Shown here piece after piece: positions 25,222 through 36,165 of a DNA stretch of 64,000 nucleotides. Every line of letters starts with the position of its first letter. The first letter of the stretch is position 1. Source of the DNA: Mortierella sp. BCC40632 (Eukaryota > Mortierellomycota > Mortierellomycetes > Mortierellales > Mortierellaceae). Both the position numbers and the translations under genes were made by a program. The stretch lies in assembly GCA_011634665.1 (NCBI GenBank), contig WAEK01000011.1, forward strand, positions 1,358,501 to 1,422,500, written 5' to 3'. The notes beneath the pieces are model-generated. The model worked only from the letters and a program-made list of their open reading frames with translations. It was not told where the DNA came from and did not search any database.

Positions 25222-25485
25222 TGTCATGTCCTATTAACTCTCCTCTTACTATAGGATCGCGGGCAAGTATCCTCCATCGGCAGATGGAGGAAAAAAGGTT
25301 GTGTTATACTTTCCGAAGTGCGCGAGCACTCGGAAAGGATGAAGTTTATTATTTTCGAACAAGAACAAAAATCTAGTATAAAAGGGCGCAATAGGCGCAT
25401 CCTATTTCCGTCAGTCTGCAATAAATATCTTTCCTTGCCCTTACCTTCCTGTCTCTAAAGGAGAGTCCTGTATTTGTCCATGACA
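25222..25485 (+). mobile_element. LTR (264 bp) of an unidentified retrotransposon
   Basis: It begins TGTCATG and ends CATGACA, giving a 7-bp terminal inverted repeat with the usual TG..CA tips. Internally it has TATAAAAGGG (25377-25386) followed by AATAAA (25420-25425). The eleven bases before it, GTGAGGGGGGA, look like a polypurine tract, so it reads as the 3' LTR of an element lying to the left whose body is gone. Immediately after it, gypsy A resumes in mid RNase H, so it was inserted into, or recombined with, that element. No duplication of the target was found. Confidence 0.55.
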
Positions 25486-25514
25486 CACGCCCAGTCGCTT
25501 TCACCTCGAGGAAA

Positions 25515-26864
25515 ATGAATAGCGCAGAACGCAACTACGCTACGCACGAACAGGAGCTCCTCGCCATCGTCCACGCCCTTAGAACTTGGAGGTACTACTT
25601 GGACGGGACCAAGTTCACTGTCTACACGGACCATGAAACGCTTCGGAATTTCCCAACTCAACCAAAGCTCACTAGACGACAGGCCAGATGGATGCAACTA
25701 TTACAAGAATATGATTTCGATCTAAAATACAAACCTGGAAAAGAAAATGTTGTTGCAGACGCCCTCTCTCGCCGACCAGACTACCAAAAAGACGAGCCAG
25801 TGGCAGTGAACAATCTCGAAATATCGCTTGAACCAGGTTTGAGGCAGCGCCTGATAGATGGGTATGCAGAAGACCCCCGTCTGTCCCCAATCTATGCAAG
25901 CTGCCTCCAGGGAAGTTGCCCAAAAAGATATTCACTGTTTAAGGAGCTACTTTGTGTTGAGCATAAAGGTGCACATCTGATTTGTATCCCCTCTAAGGCT
26001 GACATCCGTCTTGACCTTCTGCATGATGCTCATGACTCTGCAATAGCCGGTCACCTCGGTTTTGACAAGACCTATGATGCCCTCCGTCGATCGTTCTACT
26101 GGCCAAGGATTGCAAAGGATACCAGACGGTATATCGAGTCATGCGAGAGTTGCCAGCGCACCAAACCCAGTCGACAGCGCCCGGCTGGGTTATTACAAAC
26201 ACACGAGACCCCGGGGCAACGATGGGAGACAGTGACTATGGATTTTGCTGTTCAACTACCAAAGACAGAGCGAGGATTCGATGCCATTGCCGTGTTTGTG
26301 GACAAGCTCTCCAAACAAGTCCATTTTGCACCCTCAAAAACAACAGATACGGCCGCCGACACCGCACGTATATTTTTTGAGAATGTCTTCCGACTCCATG
26401 GCATGCCTCAAAAAATTATATCTGATCGAGACAGCAAATTTACCAGCAAGTTTTGGCAGGAACTCCATCGCCTCATGGATGTCAAGCTGGCACTGTCTAC
26501 TGCATTCCACCCACAGACGGATGGACAGACAGAGCGTGCCATCCAGACATTATCCGTTATGTTACGGGCCTATGCAGACGAAAGACAGACAAACTGGGAT
26601 ATCTTGTTACCATCCGTGGAGTTCGCCTACAACAACTCCGTTAACCCTACGACCGGCTTCTCTCCATTCTTCATGAACTATGGCTTCCATCCCCGTATTC
26701 CGCTTCCCTCCTACAACCCCCCGCGTCATCAGTACCTAGCGTGGAGGACTTTGTCAAAGAACAACACCTTGTACTCAGGGAGACCCAGGAGAACATTCGC
26801 CTCGCCCAGGAAAGACAGGTGTGGAACGCAGATCAGAGACGGAGAGATCATGATTTCAAAGTAG
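25515..26864 (+). pseudogene. gypsy A pol fragment: RNase H and integrase
   Basis: A single open frame of about 450 residues. RNase H: NYATHEQELLAIVHALRTWR and TDHETLRNF. Integrase: zinc-binding HDAHDSAIAGHLGF..CESC and the DDE triad in MDFAVQLP, SDRDSKF and TDGQTERAI, followed by VEFAYNNSVNPTTGFSPF. The frame is lost near 26720-26860 (shift), and the remainder continues in other frames to the chromodomain at about 27130-27300 (YEVERILNYRLYRRQHQF, LWKGYNNEDATWEPARN). It lacks the catalytic reverse transcriptase, so it cannot act alone. Confidence 0.85.
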
Positions 26865-27345
26865 GAGACAGAGTTATGTTGAACGCTGAAAATATCACCT
26901 TGCCCAAGGACAGAGGAGTGAAGACCAGAGCTCAGAAGCTACTTGCTCGATTTATTGGACCTTTCACTATCATCGAACAGCACTCCCCCCGTTACCTTCC
27001 GCCTTGAGTTGCCGCCGACTTACAAGATCCATGATGTTTTCCACGTGGACAGGTTCCGACACTACCACGAGTCACCCGAAGAACTTGGACAGCGAGCACC
27101 GCCTCGTCCAGACCCTGAGTTGATCGACGGCGAGGAGGAATATGAGGTAGAGAGAATCCTCAACTACCGCTTGTACCGTAGACAACACCAGTTTCTCGTC
27201 TTATGGAAAGGATACAACAACGAGGACGCAACATGGGAACCGGCCCGCAACCTCGACCACTGCAAAGGAGACTGTCGACAGATACAAGGAAGAACATGGA
27301 TTGGACTTCTAAAAAAAAAAAAAGGTCTGGCATCATCTTGATGAA

Positions 27346-27388
27346 CCTGGCATCCAATCAGAAATCGACATGTCATCAGGATGCCAGG
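27346..27388 (+). repeat. 10-bp inverted repeat between pol and 3' ORF, gypsy A
   Basis: CCTGGCATCC (27346-27355) and GGATGCCAGG (27379-27388) form a perfect stem with a 23-base loop. The same structure is kept in gypsy B at 36013-36055. Confidence 0.8.
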
Positions 27389-27520
27389 ACCAGATAATAC
27401 AAATTATGAATGGATGCTGAAATCGACAAACCTCTCTCTCTTCTCTCCTCATCAACCTCACCACCACCAACACACACACACACACACAATGGCCGCCGCC
27501 CCCTCCCCTAAGACAGCTAC

Positions 27521-27894
27521 TGCGGCGTAGAGGACCAGCACAGGGGGAAAGAGCTCGCACTACTTGGCAGGCAGGTGTGTGAAACCTATTGGGAAAGGGG
27601 ATTGCCAGCATAGAAGAGGGAAACATAATGATCACGACGCGTATCACCGTTCTATAGAGAGAGAACAAGGCAAGAGAAAAGACTCGCAAATGAACAATAT
27701 CTAGCTACAGGATCGCACCCGGGGGGCGGGCGGACGAGTGGACCTGCTCCAGACGGTAAGTATTCACAAACGGATCGGGGAAAATAAAAAGGAAGAAAAC
27801 CAAAACTCTTTTTATTGTCTGGTGTCGAGGGACACCATTTATACCCCCAGGCCCAGGGGCCAGAAGATCGCCCAGTCGTATTTACTACACCACA
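27521..27894 (+). mobile_element. Solo LTR (374 bp) inserted in gypsy A
   Basis: The ends are TGCGGCGTAG and CTACACCACA, a 10-bp imperfect terminal inverted repeat with TG..CA tips, flanked on both sides by the 4-base duplication CTAC (27517-27520 and 27895-27898). Removing it restores continuity with gypsy B (about 36190). No coding capacity. It is what remains after LTR-LTR recombination of another retrotransposon. Confidence 0.75.
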
Positions 27895-28558
27895 CTACCC
27901 CCCGTCCAAAAGACACCTGCCCCCCGTCCCAAAGACACCTGCCCCCCTCGCCCCCAACGACTCCCCCTCCCCTGCCCCAATGACGCCCCCCCTTCCACCC
28001 TCAAGGACGACCAAACCACCCTCCTCAGTGCCAGCGCAGGCACAGACCAGGCCACAGCAGCCGACCCCACAACAACAGCACCAACGACTGGGGCAAGGCG
28101 ACTCGGCACTGTCGGCAGAGGAGAGACAATGGAATTACTTGAGGGACACACGACAAACGCGCCAACCGTTGTCTTTCGAAAGGTTGATGCTCGCCATCGA
28201 GGATGAGTTAACATTCTCAAGAGCCATGGCTATGAGGTTCGAAAAGACTTGCGACACTGACTTGGACAAGGCTGGGGTGTTCTCTCGAGAAATGCAGCAA
28301 AGCAAAAAAAGGAGAGCAGAGTATAACGACCTTGCGCTGATGTATTTTCCGGAACAGGTGGATACAAAAAGAGTTCGCAAAGACCGCTCGACGACATGCA
28401 AGGATCAGCAACGCGAACTTTTGGACAAACACGTGGAGGCATTCATGGCCAACACCTCCTTGTTCAGGGAACTCTTCGTGAGAGAAGCGGACCATACTTC
28501 TCACGCACCCCCACCTAACCAACAACCAAAGAACCCTCCCCAGAGCCGTAGTAATTAG
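27895..28558 (+). pseudogene. gypsy A extra 3' ORF, split by a solo LTR
   Basis: The body of the 3' ORF described at 36166 in gypsy B: a Pro-rich lead, then PLSFERLMLAIEDELTFSRA, YNDLALMYFPEQVDTKRVRK and LLDKHVEAFMANTSLF. It is nearly identical to the B copy over this part. Its original start codon (27489) lies on the other side of the solo LTR. Confidence 0.75.
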
Positions 28559-28579
28559 ATTTTTTTTTAAATGGGAAGG

Positions 28580-28651
28580 TGCAGCAGTATATAAATACCT
28601 CTCACCACCCTCTAATAAACGACAGCTCTTTCTACGACTCTTGCTGTTGCA
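28580..28651 (+). repeat. Terminal repeat (3' LTR) of gypsy A
   Basis: It starts TGCAGCAGTATATAAATACC directly after the purine tract AAATGGGAAGG, and its first 41 bases equal those of the 74-bp LTRs of gypsy B, including the TATA element and AATAAA. The last 31 bases diverge. Fanzor copy 3 coding sequence begins immediately after. Confidence 0.7.
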
Positions 28652-30346
28652 CCTGCCCCTTGACGCTGTAGATCGGATAGATCCCATGAAGTCACCAATT
28701 GAGAACTTCATTACACTGAACAGGGTCGCAGGAAGTCGTCGATGTTTAGTGCCGATTTCCTCTTTTCAGGTCAAGTTTATTACTCTCTCCGAGCTTGATC
28801 TTACACGACTTTTTTGGAAGGATGATATCTTAAAGAGGAAACTGCAATTGTGTGCCCACTCTGATTTCCCGTCCGTCGAATACACCTCCGAGATCTCCCT
28901 CCCGGATATCGAACTCTGGCTTGGGAGGACTGAGCCAGGATACCTCATTAACCTACTGCTGACAGACATTGGAAGCTATTCGGTATACCATAGGAGAAAA
29001 CTGAGAAATTATTCAAAATCGACGCTCAGGATGACCATTAATGAGATGAAAGACCATGTCCAGACAATCCGACAGGAATCCTTCGATCCAGCATCGTACA
29101 CCAAGAAAGGGTATGCACTCCGGGGGTCGATTAGGACAGACGGTTTCCGGCTCCAGCTCCTTGCCTTTAAGCTCAATGAGCTCAACTGTGTGAAGTACAG
29201 ACGACTGCCCACTGAAAGGTTACCTCTCCGGATAACTTCGACTCTGGGCGGAACTGACTATTACATGACAGAGATCAGAAATGTGGTCAAATCCAAGGGT
29301 GACATTGACATGATTTGGGGTTGTGACCCTCATCAAATCAAGATCCTTGGGATCGATCTAGGGCAAGCATTCGTTGTGGGAGCAAGCGCCTTATTGCCCT
29401 CTTCTAACGGCCCCACTACATCTAATGACGGAGGAGCACCAGCAGAAGGACCTGTGACAAGCAAGCCGACCAAGTTTCACAACCTCTCGGTAAAACAAAA
29501 GGCGGTGTATCAGCCGGCCCTGAAGCTCAGACGCTGGTTGGAGCAGAGAAGAAATCGAGCAATCGAAGGCACCGAGTCTATCAGTCAAATCGAAGCAAGT
29601 TTTCCACATCGCCATGGACCAGATGCAAGTGTCGAAAACTACGTGAGAAGAGAGCGAGAGGTTGAAGCTGACCTTGTATCATTCTATGGCGATACGGTGC
29701 TGAAGAAGCATTTGTGGAATGCCAGAAAGGCGGCGAAGGAGGAATACAGGGTGATCGCTGATCGCTTACTAAAACTTGTTGGAGGATCAACAGGAGCATT
29801 GAGGAGCGACAAGAATAAGGTTGTCATCGGGATCGGTCTTGGAAAGTTCTCCTCGCAGATGAGACTGTCCTCATTGCATGATTCATTTCAAAGATATTTT
29901 GTACAAAAAGTAAGTTGAGAAACGTGATTTCTCTTGACTTCTCTGATGTCTCCTCGACCAAGCACTAATGTTCCTGTTGTTCCTGTTTATTTTAATAGGC
30001 GCGATCGCTTGGATACGTTGTAGTAGGAGTCAACGAGTACTACACCTCCAAGAAATGCCCTGTATGCGAAGAGTTTGTTGGGCAAGTCGATATCCGTCGC
30101 CTGTACTGCTCCAAGTGCAAGACGTACATGCACAGAGACGTGATGGCTGGCCACAACATTGCGAATATCGTCCAGGGCTACCTTCTTGGGCGGGGACGCC
30201 CTCTGTACCTTCAGCCCAAAGATGCCGACGACCATTACCCTTGGTCAACTGGCCCAAATCTCTATGCTAGACCCAAGCCTTCTCTCCCCAGTCTCCCCTC
30301 AAGTTCTGGATCAAGAGGTGTCAAACGAAAGGCCCCAGTAGAGTAG
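28652..30346 (+). CDS. Fanzor-like RNA-guided nuclease, copy 3 (5'-truncated)
   Basis: Exon 1 runs from the gypsy A boundary to 29909 and exon 2 from 29999 to 30346, together about 535 residues with no frameshift. Motifs: YALRGSIRTDGFRLQLLAF; RuvC-I ILGIDLGQAFVVGAS (Asp codon 29355-29357); KHLWNARKAAKEEY helix; VVIGIGLGKFSS at the RuvC-II position (Gly in place of Glu); alternative Glu in VGVNEYYTSKKC (codon 30035-30037); zinc ribbon CPVC (30056-30067) and CSKC (30107-30118); last catalytic Asp in MHRDVMAGHNIANI (30137-30139). The tail ends with a small basic cluster (KRKAP). The N-terminus, and any XPG-like part, was removed where gypsy A inserted. An internal ATG at 28686 could still serve as a start. 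The best-preserved core of the three. Confidence 0.82.
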
Positions 30347-30467
30347 GAAGAGAGAATTACTTTTTTTGTAGTCCTTTTGTGTATTAGCAAATACAGGACT
30401 GCGTTTGGGCTTCGGGAGCAGGACTTGTCCTGTTGGGCAAACATTTTCGTCACTCCGGTGACGTAAT
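30347..30467 (+). ncRNA. Candidate omega (guide) RNA region downstream of Fanzor copy 3
   Basis: Three hairpins in about 95 bases after the stop codon: AGTCCT..AGGACT enclosing GTATT/AATAC with loop AGCA (30370-30400); CAGGAC/GTCCTG with a 2-base spacer (30419-30432); and GTCAC-TCCG-GTGAC (30449-30462). The last runs into the conserved element-end motif CCGGTGACGTAAT (30455-30467). Position and structure fit a TnpB/Fanzor guide scaffold; expression is unknown. Confidence 0.4.
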
Positions 30468-30605
30468 ATCGCGCCTTGGGGGGGGCAAAATGGACTACGA
30501 TTAACTAAAAAAGGTAAAAGGGCAACAGATTTATTTGCCCAATTGCCCTGACGATGCCATGATAGTGGAGGGTTGCCATCACTAGTCTGTTATTCTTAGT
30601 AAATA

Positions 30606-30960
30606 TCATTTATTACACTCTTGAAGTTGTTGCAGTAAAGTTTTAGAGGAATTCACTGCAGCCTGGAGGTCCTCCAAGCTACAGGTTTTTGGCTTTTTGT
30701 TTATCAACTTGGCAATCGAACACCCATTGCTAAAGAGTTCCTTTTCTACATCTTCAAAGACCCTCTTCCTCTGCTCCTTCCGTCGATATCTCTCTTCCTC
30801 TTCGTCCGTGGCTCTCAAGTATTCGAGCTGGGTGTAGGCCAGTGGGCTGTGTATGGCTAACTGGTCTCTGAGTGAATCATTTTTGATGCTGCTGATGCTG
30901 CTGATGCCGCTGATGCTGCTGTTGCTGTTGATACTGTCGTTTTCTTTGTCTATGCTATCG
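30606..30960 (-). pseudogene. MULE transposase, C-terminal part (left of gypsy B)
   Basis: A Ser/Asn-rich stretch (DKENDSINSNSS..) then an Arg/Glu-rich helical tail (EEEERYRRKEQRKRVFEDV, LEDLQAAVNSSKTLLQQL) to a stop at 30606-30608. It matches the tail of the SWIM protein at 18693 in character. Read across gypsy B, after dropping one copy of the 5-base duplication TATCG, the frame continues directly from the SWIM half at 36983. So this is the displaced 3' end of one gene. Confidence 0.75.
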
Positions 30961-31034
30961 TGCAGCAGTATATAAATACCTCTCACCACCCTCTAATAAA
31001 CGGCAGTTCATTCTCAACCATCGTTCCTGTTATA
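30961..31034 (+). repeat. 5' LTR of gypsy B (74 bp)
   Basis: It holds TATATAAATA (30969-30978) and AATAAA (30995-31000) in 74 bases, identical to 36909-36982. It starts TG but ends TA rather than CA. The bases after it (TGATAGCAAAGG) do not match a tRNA 3' end that I recognise, so the priming mode is unclear. Confidence 0.8.
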
Positions 31035-31232
31035 TGATAGCAAAGGAATTTTTTCCACCCCTGACACCCTGAACATTACTTTTCAAGTTGACCTCCCCGT
31101 CGCCCCTGTCTTCCCCGTCCACCGCCCTAACCCTGTCCCCTGCTCTCTCCCCACACCCCCACACCCCTACCAAACGACCCCTGTCCCTACTCGACCCCCC
31201 TGTCCGCCGCATTCGACCGTTTGTCTATCACC

Positions 31233-32172
31233 ATGTCTACCGTTGCTCCCACCACACCTTCACATAAGTACCCCCTTCCAGACAAATTCAAAGGAGGTCG
31301 CGATGGATTTTCTGCACAAGCATGGTTAAAAGCGTTAGACGCTACCTCCTCGCCACCTCCGTCCCCGAGAACATCCAAACAATTGTCGCAGTTTCACTTT
31401 TGGATGTGGACGCGGCATGTTGGTTCGATGGATCAGGATTGAGCGACACTGCCTCCTTCATAGACTTTGAGAAAGACTTCTCCGAGATGTACATCCCTGC
31501 CGACTTCACACGCACCATCCGCTCCAAGTTGTTCAACCTACGAATGACTTCTACTGTCGAGACCTATGTTACCGAGTCAAAAAGACTTCTTACTGCCTTA
31601 CTGACCGAAGCTAAAACCGCCGAAGTCAGAGCTGATATCGAGAATACGGCCCACATCAGATTTGTCGATGGCTGCCCTAAAGCTCTCCAACAACTCCTGG
31701 AGGCCTTGTTCATCTCCAAGGATCTCTCTCTGTCTACGAGCTCTTCGCTGCAGCTGAGAAGTTCGACCGAATCTACAACTTCCAACCAGACCACGCTGGT
31801 ACCAAAAGTAAGAATACAACGAACACCCAACCTTCTGTCGTTGCTTCCAACTTCCAGCCCCAGCACCAATCGCCCATGGCCATGGAAGTGGACAATCTTC
31901 GGTTCGAGATTAATGCCCTCAGGAAGGAAAATAATAGGCTCAAGCAAAACGGCAATAATCGTCAGAATAAAACAGGCCTCAAACCCCTCTCACCTTCTGA
32001 GCGCCAATGGTTGCGAGACAATAACGGCTGCTTCAAATGCCGTGAGTTGGGTCACCATCAACGAGATTGCCACGTCAACAAACCCCCATCCCGGCCCGCA
32101 AGACTAAACAACATATCGGTTAATGAGGACTCCTCCCCAGAGTCGGGAAAAGTCTCCGGCAATCAGGATTAG
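31233..32172 (+). pseudogene. gypsy B gag
   Basis: It starts MSTVAPTTPSHKYPLPDKFK. The frame shifts near 31325-31345, continues through a capsid-like stretch (SVPENIQTIVAVSLLDVDAA, FEKDFSEMYIPADF, MTSTVETYVTESKRLLTALL), shifts again near 31745 and ends with one zinc knuckle CFKCRELGHHQRDC (CX2CX4HX4C, about 32029-32070). The stop is at 32170-32172. Two shifts make it non-functional as read. Confidence 0.8.
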
Positions 32173-32410
32173 TCCAGGACCTGATTGCCGATGCCCCTCC
32201 TCTTGTTCTCTGGACAAGGGGAGTGTATCTAGTTCCAGAGTTAAGTTGTAGTTCTTCTGAATTAAAAATTAAGCTCCAAAACCAAAACACTTCCCTTCGA
32301 ACATTCCTCATGCATGTAAACTTTTCAAAGAATCTGACGACAGTTACTCCGACCCTGTCACACCTACCCGTACCACGCCAACCACCCTTCTACCTAGGTC
32401 GATTGAGGCA

Positions 32411-35400
32411 GTGGACCTGGACCCATCTGACCCTCTCTCATCTCTAGAACCCGCCGTGGCCGCGCGCGCCATTCGCTTACAATCGGCTACATCGAACAGC
32501 ACGACAAATACACTCCTCACCTTTCTTGGCAAGATCGATGGCTACTCTGCTCGCATCCTCATCGATGGAGGAGCAGAAGGAAATGTACTCAGCAATACCT
32601 TTCAGGAACGCCATTCTCTTCCCCTCCACCCTTGCGCTGCCATTCCAGTTATTCTGCCGGATGGCTCTGTCTCAGTCATAAACCATGTTTCCAACATAGT
32701 TTTATCACACAAAACTTATTCGGCCAACCTGGAACCGATCCTTTATCCACTACAAAACTATGACCTTATTCTCGGCAAACCTTGGCTAGCCCTCGTGAAC
32801 CCCATGATCAATTGGCGCACAAACGAGGTGAAGTTTAAATCCAACGGTCGCGATATTCATTGGATATGCAACGACAGACTAGACGGCCTCAAAGACAAGA
32901 GCCCCAATCATGGTAACAATCATTGCAAACGAGTCAACGCCATCAAGTTCTGCAATATCGTCGCTCTTCCGGGTAGTGAATTATTTATTGCAAACCTACA
33001 ACCGATCCATGGGTCAAACAACCCCTCCGATCTCTCCCCTGAGGTTGCAGCAATCATCCAAAACGAGTTTGCCGATGTCTTTCCAACATCCCTTCCCTCG
33101 GGACTCCCACCTGACCGAGGGGACGCCATGAAGATAGAGACTGATCCAATGGCTGACCCTCCCGTTCGACCAGTCATCCGATTGTCCATTGCCGAACTAG
33201 ATGAGCTCAGGAAGCAACTGGACGATCTTCTAGAAAAAAGGGTTTCATCAAACCTAGCACCTCACCATTCGGCTCACCTGTACTTTTTGTTCGGAAAAAG
33301 AGGGCACACTACGTATGTGTGTCGACTATCGAGGACTGAATCAGATCACCAAGAAGAACAGACACCCTCTACCAAGGATCGATGAGCTTATCGACCGCCT
33401 TCAAGGAGCACGATATTTCTCGAAACTGGATCTCCTCTCAGGTTATCACCAACAAAGGATATTCGAAACCACACACTCACAAAACTGCCTTCCGTTGTCG
33501 ATATGGTCATTTTGAATGGAACGTGATCCCCTTCGGTCTGACTAATGCTCCTGCCTCGTTCTCTGCCATGATGAGAAATGTTCTTCACCCTGTTCTCGAC
33601 AAAAGTGTCATTTCATATCTTGACGACTTACTCATCTACTCCAGGACAAAAAGAGGAGCATCTTCAACACATTCGAGAGGTGCTGGCGTTATTAAGAAAA
33701 AATCAACTCTATGCAAAACTGAGCAAATGCTCATTCATGCAGAAACAAACAGAGTTCCTTGGCCACACGATCACGGAAGAAGGAATACAAATCAGTGCTG
33801 TTCACATCAAAGCCATCCAGGAGTGGCCCCGCCCTTCCAAGCAAAAAGACGTCCAACAGTTTGTAGGACTCGCACAATATTGTCATCAAGGTGTCAAGGA
33901 CTTTGCCGAGATCGCCCTTCCATTGACCAACCTCCTAGGGAAACAAGACATCCTTCTGCTGGGAGGATGAACATGAAAAGGCTTTTTATGAGACTCAAGA
34001 AGGCCATCACATCTGCCCCCATACGACGAATATTCGACCCTACACACTGACGACTATTGTGGGAGCGGATGCCTCTGGATTTGCACTAGGTGGATATCTC
34101 GCCCAAACGGATAGACAAGGTGTGACCCGACCTGTCGCATTCACCTCACGGAAATTGAACAGTGCCGAACGCAATTACAGAACTCATGAGCAGGAGCTGC
34201 TTGCGATCGTGCACGCCCCCTCAGGACTTGGAGGTACTACCTAGATGGCACCAAGTTCACAGTCTACACCGACCACGATACCTTTGAAACACTTCTTGAC
34301 ACAACCCAAACTCACTGGACGCCAGGCGCGGTGGATGGAACTACTACAGGAATATGATTTCGAAGTAAAACACAAACCTGGAAAAGAAAACATCATCGCA
34401 GACGCCCTCTCACGCCGCCCCGACCACCAGGAGGAGGAGCCGAAGACGATAAACAACCTGGAAATCTCAATGGAACCAAGTGTGAGACAACGTCTAATAG
34501 ATGGGTACTCAGAAGACCCCCCGTCTGGGCCCACCTATGCAAGCTGCTTAGAAGGAAGTTGCCCAAAAAAATTATGCCTTGTACAAGGGACTGTTATGTA
34601 TTGAACACAAGGGCGTTTATCTGATCTGCATCCCTAGCAAAGCCGACATCCGCCTTGACCTTCTCCATGATGCCCATGACTCTGCTATTGCCGGCCACCT
34701 CGGGTTCGACAAGACTTACGATGCCCTCCGACGCTCTTTCTACTGGCCTCGAATAGCCAATGATACCAGGCGTTATGTTGAATCTTGCGAAAGCTGTCAA
34801 AGATCCAAACCCAGTCGACAAAGGCCAGCCGGCTTTGCTCCATCCACACGAAACCCCCGAACAGCGCTGGGATACAGTGACTATGGATTTCGCGGTTCAT
34901 TTGCCAAAGACGGACCAAGGATTTGACGCGATCACGGTGTTTGTGGACAAACTCTCTAAACAAGTTCACTTCGCCCCTTCCAGGACCACAGACACAGCAT
35001 CAGACGTCGCCCGTATATTTTTAATAATATCTTCCGACTACATGGCATGCCTCGCAGGATCATCTCAGACCGCGACAGCAAGTTTACGAGTAACTTTTGG
35101 CAGGAACTTCACCGCCTCATGGATGTTAAATTAGCATTGTCGACCGCTTTCCACCCGCAGACGGATGGTCAATCCGAACGGGCTATCCAGACCCTTACAT
35201 CTGTACTAAGGGCTTACGCGGACGACAAGCAGACCAACTGGGACGTTTTATTACCGGCAGCCGAGTTTGCTTTTACAACAACTCTGTTAACCCCACTACA
35301 GGCTTCTCTCCTTTCTTCATGAACTACGGTTTCCACCCACGTGTTCCAACCGCACTGCTACAACCACCAACATCATCAGTGCCAAGCGTGGAAGACTTTG

Positions 35401-35952
35401 TCAAGGAGCAACAGCACGTATTGAAGACGACACAGGAGAACATTCGCCTCGCTCAAGAAAGACAAGTGTGGAACTCCGACCATAGACGACGCGACCATGA
35501 TTTCAAAGTAGGGAGACAAGGTTATGCTGAACGCTGAAAATATCACCTTGCCCAAGGACAGAGGAGTTAAGACCAGAGCTCAGAAGCTACTTGCTCGATT
35601 TATTGGACCTTTCACTATCATCGAACAACACTCCCCCGTTACCTTCCGTCTTGAGTTGCCGCCGACTTACAAGATCCATGATGTTTTCCACGTGGACAGG
35701 TTCCGACACTACCACGAGTCACCCGAAGAACTTGGACAGCGAGCCCCACCTCGTCCAGACCCTGAGTTGATCGACGGCGAGGAGGAATATGAGGTAGAGA
35801 GAATTCTCAACTACCGCTTGTACCGTAGACAACACCAGTTTCTCGTCTTATGGAAAGGATACAACAACGAGGACGCAACATGGGAACCGGCCCGCAACCT
35901 CGACCACTGCAAGGAGACTGTCGACAGATACAAGGAAGAACATGGATTGGAC

Positions 35953-35958
<6 letters not shown>
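32411..35958 (+). pseudogene. gypsy B pol: protease, RT, RNase H, integrase, chromodomain
   Basis: The polyprotein is spread over several frames. Protease: ARILIDGGAEGNVLSNTF (the usual DSGA or DTGA reads DGGA) near 32555. Reverse transcriptase: [44 protein letters not shown] and the YLDD active site (about 33616-33627), then [13 protein letters not shown]. RNase H: VGADASGFALGGYLAQ. Integrase: HDAHDSAIAGHLGF..CESCQ, MDFAVHLP, SDRDSKFTSNFW and TDGQSERAIQ. Chromodomain: ERILNYRLYRRQHQFLVLWK through 35958. At least six frame breaks occur between 33300 and 35530. Confidence 0.85.
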
Positions 35959-35989
<31 letters not shown>

Positions 35990-36012
35990 TCATGCTGGCA
36001 TCATGTGATGAA

Positions 36013-36055
36013 CCTGGCATCCAATCAGAAATCGACATGTCATCAGGATGCCAGG
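36013..36055 (+). repeat. 10-bp inverted repeat between pol and 3' ORF, gypsy B
   Basis: CCTGGCATCC (36013-36022) and GGATGCCAGG (36046-36055), 23-base loop. It is conserved in gypsy A, with a TATAAATTA-like box (36062-36070) just after it and before the 3' ORF. Confidence 0.8.
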
Positions 36056-36165
36056 ACCAGATGTATAAATTATAGATGGATGCTGAAATCGACAAACCTC
36101 TCTCTCTTCTCTCCTCATCAACCTCACCACCCTCACCACCACCAAAACACACACACACACACACA

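Larger units (their letters stand above)
25486..28651 (+). mobile_element. Ty3/gypsy element A, 5'-truncated
   Basis: This holds the 3' half of an element closely related to gypsy B (30961-36982): RNase H, integrase, chromodomain, extra 3' ORF, polypurine tract (AAATGGGAAGG) and a terminal repeat (28580-28651). gag, protease and reverse transcriptase are absent; the break coincides with the LTR ending at 25485. A 374-bp solo LTR (27521-27894) splits the 3' ORF. Its right end abuts Fanzor copy 3 in mid-coding sequence. Confidence 0.8.
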
